From NCBI GenBank assembly GCA_028386065.3, contig JAKUCV010007828.1:33824-97823 (forward strand): 64,000 nt of DNA, read 5' to 3'. Position numbers and translations under genes: made by a program. This document shows positions 59,401-64,000 of the stretch, piece after piece. The notes beneath the pieces were generated by a model. That model was not told where the DNA came from, searched no databases, and was given only the letters and a program-made list of their open reading frames with translations. Within the stretch, counting starts at the first letter, position 1, and each line of letters opens with the position of its first letter. Source of the stretch: Turnera subulata (taxonomy: Eukaryota; Streptophyta; Magnoliopsida; Malpighiales; Passifloraceae).

Positions 59401-59967
59401 CAAACATCAACCAACAATACTTGAAGGCTCTGTGAATCTCATTCAGAACCTGGAATAAGTCCTGATAAGATACGCTGCACGTATCATACAAAACCTCTGC
59501 CCATGTAGCAACAAATCTCAGAAGAATCAACTTACTTGAACTGGAAGTTGAGTAAGGACACTGATAGTTTTTAAAATTACTGAAAGGTGTTAAATCCTAT
59601 TTCCTTAGCAAAGAACATCAACATTTTTTTTAAGATTACAGAAAGATAAAACATCAGAGAAGACATTCAACAGAACTACCACGTAATGAAAGAATGGACA
59701 CCTATCACCTACCTCTAAATCTATTGGTTTCTGCGGCAAGTTTTCCAGAAAGCTCAAATGAAGGTTTTTGCTGCAAGTTGCAACGATAATGATTAGAATC
59801 AAAATGCAGAATAAACTATACAAAATGTGCAAACAATTGTTAGAGAAAAACCAAAAGAAAAAAAGATATCCTTACAATAGACAGAAAAGCAAGCAGAATA
59901 AGGAAAAATGACCCCATAAAGCTGCTCTTACCTTTTGGTTTGCTTCCAAAGCATCCTCAGCAGCCTT
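56485..59967 (-). repeat. Right arm of the large inverted duplication
   Basis: Reverse complement of 50398-54200, about 3.48 kb. All seven complete exons (4-10) and the end of exon 3 are preserved, as are introns. Differences from the left arm are few and scattered, for example CATGG for CAAGG near 56906, TATCGGG for TATTGGG near 57190 and a small insertion next to it. So the arm is not an exact copy of the left one. Confidence 0.92.
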
Positions 59968-60021
59968 TCGGAGAATAACCAGCATCATCCGGAGGTTACT
60001 AAGTATCTTTCCTTCAGACAT
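57329..60021 (-). CDS. Potential chimeric FHA protein from the inverted DAWDLE-like copy
   Basis: Exons on the minus strand: 60021-59932, 59770-59713, 59188-59096, 58552-58438, 58355-58308, 58218-58173, 58070-58000, 57371-57329. Every donor and acceptor of the parent gene is retained, and exons 4-10 are unchanged at the protein level, giving the complete FHA domain. The first exon is chimeric: it starts at ATG 60021, reads MSEGKILSNLRMMLVILRK from unrelated DNA, then continues in frame with AAEDALEANQK. Predicted length is 187 aa, lacking the basic N-terminal RNA-binding-like region. Whether it has a promoter is unknown. A longer open frame upstream (to 60147) means the start is uncertain. 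It could be a processed-looking but unexpressed duplicate. Confidence 0.55.
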
Positions 60022-60641
60022 TCCTCGCAGGGTGTATCTTTTATCTTGTTGGTCTAGTGTAGAGAGGGACACTAACCAAATATTATTTTCTGGATATTGT
60101 AAGGATATCTTTTTTTCTTTTGGTTTTTCTCTAACAATTGTTTGCACATTTTGTATAGTTTACAATAAATAAAGTTCATGCAACACATCATTGAGAAATA
60201 AGCAAGGAGATGATTAAATCACAAATTGAAGAATTGATATTTTAGTTGATACGCACAACAGAGGGGGACACCCAATGGGATATCATTGATATTTTAGTTG
60301 ATACATTGTGATTTATCCTTATGGGTCCGACTCCATTTCTCTTGTCCTGAACCTCATCCGTTCCCCATCTCCCTTGGATTTTTGGGTTAGCATGAATGTC
60401 TTCTGTATTTTAGTTGAAATTTATGCTATTTCCTTTATCTTGACTTACCCATGAGCGGCGAATCATATCTAATTATAGGTTAGTTGATATGTTAGTTCAC
60501 GTTCTAATTTTTGGGGACACTAACCGCTTCAGTGACACACACACCCTCGTCGGGACTTTCTCCTAATCACAGGGACATCCCTCTACTTCAGGGACAATTT
60601 TGGATGATAATTGGTTACTAAGTATGAAGGGACCAACTTGA
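60022..60641. other. Rearranged spacer with a third copy of DAWDLE intron 3
   Basis: Positions 60095-60162 repeat, in direct orientation, the intron-3 segment at about 50482-50549 (TTGTAAGGATATC, then CAATTGTTTGCACATTTTG). The rest is AT-rich with repeated ATTGATATTTTAGTTGATAC words at 60232-60251 and 60285-60304. Confidence 0.7.
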
Positions 60642-60902
60642 CTATTCCCTTCTGACTCTGGGGGTGGAAGAGCTTGTACGGGAGCCCTGGATTGGCTGGG
60701 TTTCGGGATCATACTTTTCCGAAGCAAGATAACTGAGGGCTGTGACTACATCAGCTATAAGAGGTCGCATGTTGGGCTGTTCTTGAACACACATTGCAGC
60801 AACAGCAAGAGCTTGGTATAAACCTCTTACTGGATATTGTCCCTGAAGTAGAGGGTCAGCCATCTGAGAAAATTTCCGGCGATCTTTGAACAAGGGTCGT
60901 GC
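60642..60902 (-). pseudogene. Last exon of a PBL-type receptor-like cytoplasmic kinase (isolated fragment)
   Basis: Minus-strand exon following an acceptor at 60903 reads [20 protein letters not shown], then [20 protein letters not shown] and [20 protein letters not shown], ending at a stop 60642-60644. This is the C-terminal end of the kinase domain (subdomain XI) and tail of RLCK-VII/PBS1-like kinases such as PBL27, which act in immune signalling at the plasma membrane. No catalytic lobe or other exon is in the window on either side, so it is a fragment. The start of the exon is duplicated at 56357-56477. Confidence 0.85.
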
Positions 60903-61640
60903 CTGAAACATTAGAACAACAACAGATGTACCATAACTGACGCATGAAATGTCAACAGATGAAATGAAATGTGGGGACACCAAGATCGCCGGAATATAAT
61001 AATTAATATAATGGTACAATAAGATATTTAACATAGTTTGCCATAAATAGGTAGTTTAGCATAATTGGTATCATTACTATGCTATCAACAATAAAATTCC
61101 TATTTGTGGTTTATTAATATTAATCAACAGATGTTCACATTTCATGTGTCATTTTCTGAAGTTACCATAATGTTCACATTTCATGTTCTTTCATTTTGTT
61201 CTTTCTGTATCTTGTGGGTGATGTTCACAATTCTGAAATACCATAGGTTAGTTGATGCATACGTTAATTCTCATAAACCAACAATGTATTGTCTCCTTTT
61301 GCACAATTTCTCACGGTTCGTTTTCTTCCTGTGCATCATTATTTGGTTTGCTATGAAATACCATAGGTTAGTTGGTGTCGGTTATAAATTTAGTAACTTC
61401 AACTCATTTTCTTTGAGTAGGTGCAATTAAATATTTTCGCTCATTGTTTTATATCTGTTTCTTAATTATTTTTCCTTATGATTTTAATCAACTCTCAAAT
61501 CATATGTTTGCTCTGCTTCCGCCATTTGTTGCCTGGCTGATATTTATTCTTTCAGGACAAGTAAATATATTATTTCTCGGAGAGTGAGTATCCATCTATT
61601 TTTCCAAAGTTATCATGTCCATAGGAGTCACAAACAACCT
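60903..61640. other. AT-rich region with short dispersed repeats
   Basis: Contains two direct copies of ATGTTCACATTTCATGT (61131-61147, 61171-61187) and two of GAAATACCATAGGTTAGTTG (about 61235, 61354). The latter recurs inverted at about 49840-49868. A 35-bp segment at 61029-61064 recurs inverted at 50010-50044 in intron 1 of the DAWDLE-like gene. No gene seen. Confidence 0.65.
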
Positions 61641-61648
61641 CTTACAGG

Positions 61649-62315
61649 TAGGGATGGCAACGGGGCGGGGAATGTGCGGGTAGTGGAATCCCCGCCCCAT
61701 CCCCGCGACTTAAAACTCTCCCCATCCCCATCCCTATCCCCCGTTGCGGGGGGAATTTTATCCCCATCCCCGCTCCCCGCAATCCCCACGGATCCCCGCG
61801 GATCCCCACGACTCAAATTATACATTTTAAATTTTCATCATTTCAAAACTTGAAAACTTGAAATTTAGCTCCAAGCAATTACAAAATACACTAGTGTCAT
61901 TACAAAATATATATTATTATCTAAAACTATATATTACCACCAAAAGATTCAAATCCAATCAACCCTAGAAAGGAAAATAAAATAAAATAAGTGAATTGAA
62001 GTGAACTTATAGTTTATATTATATTATCTTTTTACCTTTTTTTTTGTTTTATACTTGAACAAAATGGGTAAAAACCCAAACTTGAAATATATATATTTGT
62101 ATATGGAGTAACTAGAAGGGTAAAATCGTTACTTAATATTTTTGTGGATCCCCGCGGGGCGGGTACTATGATCCCCATCCCCATCCTCAAATTAGTCTCG
62201 GGTTGAAAATCCTCCCCATCCCCATCCCCACGGGTCCATAATCGCCTCCATCCCCGTCCCCACAGCGGGGAATCCCCGCGGATCCCTGCGACAATGGGGA
62301 TTTTTGCCATCCCTA
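61649..62315. mobile_element. hAT-type MITE (667 bp) with perfect 8-bp target duplication
   Basis: Begins TAGGGATGGCAA and ends TTGCCATCCCTA (12-bp perfect terminal inverted repeat). It is flanked by CTTACAGG at 61641-61648 and 62316-62323, the 8-bp target duplication of the hAT superfamily. Each end carries about 150 bp rich in CCCCATCC/GGATCCCCGCGG words, inverted relative to each other, around an AT-rich core. No transposase, so non-autonomous. Confidence 0.95.
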
Positions 62316-62323
62316 CTTACAGG

Positions 62324-63801
62324 TATATCTTTTATCTTGTTGGCCTGTTATTTGGGACAACTCACCATTGTGAGCATAAGTTTTGGCGGTTTTCTAGTTG
62401 GTCACTTAACAACATTTGACTAAAAACATTATCATCCAAAAAAACCTGAGTTGGTCAAAAAGTAATCTTTCACTCAACTCACTCTCCGATAAAAACACCA
62501 AGGAATTGTAGAAGAAAATATTTTTTGCTTTTTTCTTACAATATTGAAACTATATGCAATGAACTTCATAAAATTGAAATTGGGTTCTAAAAACAAGAAT
62601 TGAATAAAAGTATGATCACGCCTTAAGATTATAACCACCGACACCAAACCACGCCCCCTTATGTGTGAGACCAATTATAAGCAAATATGCTGCTTAATTA
62701 CCAAAGTAATTATATTCGATTGTCTCAAATATAATAGCCATTCACACTGTCCAAGATTCACCAACAATTAATCGTGAAATTGACCTAATCATTCCCCACA
62801 GTTCAGTCTGTTCGTGTGTGATAGGAAATCGATTTTGTATGACAAGGAGCAATATGAACATCTCATAAAGTAAAACCAGTATATCAGAAATAATAAAAAT
62901 AAGCTAAATTTCGAGATAGGACAAAAATATTCTAAAATTGTATAAATTTATTACTTCCTTTTATGGAATAGACTATCACTCACCACTTCAAGGATGCCTA
63001 TCGATGACGAAAGAAAAATAAGAAAAAAGAAAAAGGGATAAACAGAAGGCGAAAATAATCAGGACCGATCGTCAAACAAAAACTAAAGTATCAATCAATC
63101 AATCGAATCTGATGTCCATCCATGTGTTGGTAGATTCTCTTCAAATTTGCCACTGCCCGCCGGCCCACTGCTTTTCTATTAACTAGTTTTTCTACACGTG
63201 CGTAATATTATATTTTTAAATTACGTGGGATAGTATTAATCTTAATTTTGAAAAGAACTTATATATGAAATCTAGACAAACAGGTACACATTATTTAGAA
63301 TTATTTTATGTAGTGTAATTTGAATATATAAAATCGATTATTATCAATGATATTTTTGATCTTTTAATACTATAAATTATATAATTTTAATTATTAAATT
63401 AATTATTAATAAAGAAAATTATTAAATTATATTATTTTTTATTATTATTATTCCTTTTTGTGGTATAAATTCTTATAATAATACTTTTTTCATTTATATT
63501 TTTTTTCGTAGACTACTTTACTCAACTTTTCTCTCCATAATTCTTCTTGATAAGAAATTACAAACACATCTGTCGTCATGAGCTCTTGTGATTATTCTTT
63601 TTGGTAAATCTTATTTTTGTTCATGATTTTCGTTGACTTTTCAGCTGTACTTCTTCATTTTTTTGTAGTTGTTGAGAAAATATAAATAAATATATTATTT
63701 AGAATTAGTTTTTGCAGTAACATAGGAATTTATATATCGATTCTTGTTAATAATATTTGTTAATCTATTGATATTTTAAATTAAATACTGTTAATTATTA
63801 A
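62324..63801. other. AT-rich intergenic sequence
   Basis: No coding similarity, RNA gene or transposon end was recognised. The final kilobase is extremely A/T-rich with TTATTA/ATAAT runs. Confidence 0.55.
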
Positions 63802-64000
63802 TGTAACAGCCCGGGTAAAAATTTTGGATTTTTACCGGACTGTAAAAGTCTATTTACCGTGATTACTGTTGAATTAATCTTGGGTAATTAATTCAAGGTA
63901 ATCGGGAGTCGTTTCTCGAATCCGAGTGTTTTCCCGCGCTCGTGATTTTCCCGTGAATTTTTCGGAACTAAGTTGGTATTTTTCGGGTTTCGGAATTTCC
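63802..64000 (+). mobile_element. 5' end of a second LTR of the 14263-16554 family, cut by the window end
   Basis: Starts TGTAACAGCCCGGGTAAAAA and matches the reverse complement of 16360-16554 almost base for base, with small indels (for example TTACTG for TTTACTG) and a few substitutions. It is in the opposite orientation to the first copy. Whether a full element follows cannot be seen. Confidence 0.9.

Overview
This is a plant nuclear genome window, almost certainly from a eudicot. Most genes are split by many GT-AG introns. There is a plastid pyruvate dehydrogenase subunit, an NPF transporter, and a dense layer of plant transposons: L1-type LINEs, a Ty1/copia remnant, a solo LTR, Mutator-like and Stowaway-like TIR elements, a hAT MITE and tRNA-derived SINEs. 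A 619-base N run and a single N beside a repeat show it is a draft assembly. The species cannot be named from the sequence.

Layout of the host genes: 1-1487, intron plus last exon of an NPF3.1-like nitrate/peptide transporter (+). 2946-4422, ACD11-family sphingolipid transfer protein (+, 4 exons). 5558-8656, plastid dihydrolipoyl acetyltransferase LTA2 (-, 6 exons, 479 aa), convergent with the previous gene. 17471-21533, Misato/DML1 tubulin-like protein (-, 9 exons, 572 aa). 35226-39100, BAH plus agenet chromatin-reader protein (+, 6 exons, 671 aa). 40644-41971, small heavy-metal-associated-domain protein (+). 48753-53034, DAWDLE-like FHA protein (+, 10 exons, 294 aa), a family that acts in microRNA/siRNA biogenesis.

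Transposon nests: 11923-17280 is a decayed copia element that abuts a TIR element with telomere-like repeats, into which a 2.29-kb solo LTR inserted with a perfect 5-bp target duplication. 21645-29425 is a three-level nest (Mutator-like TIR element containing a Stowaway-like MITE containing a 6-kb LINE) that begins only about 110 bp upstream of the Misato start codon. 29760-31560, 42948-47770 and 54245-55790 hold further LINE remnants. One of these is split by a SINE with an 18-bp target duplication.

The most striking structure is at 50398-59967. The 3' part of the DAWDLE-like gene, with downstream sequence, recurs as a near-identical inverted copy. The arms are about 3.5-3.8 kb and the spacer is about 2.3 kb, made of LINE pieces, a 25S rDNA fragment and a receptor-like-kinase exon scrap. 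The inverted copy keeps all splice sites and an open frame for the whole FHA domain, but its first exon is replaced by unrelated sequence, giving a potential 187-aa chimeric protein. Transcripts crossing the palindrome could fold into a long hairpin matching a gene whose family works in small-RNA production. This is the best candidate for something undescribed, although nearby assembly scars mean it must first be verified.

I saw no CRISPR, operon or bacterial-type system, no intact tRNA gene and no autonomous intact transposon.
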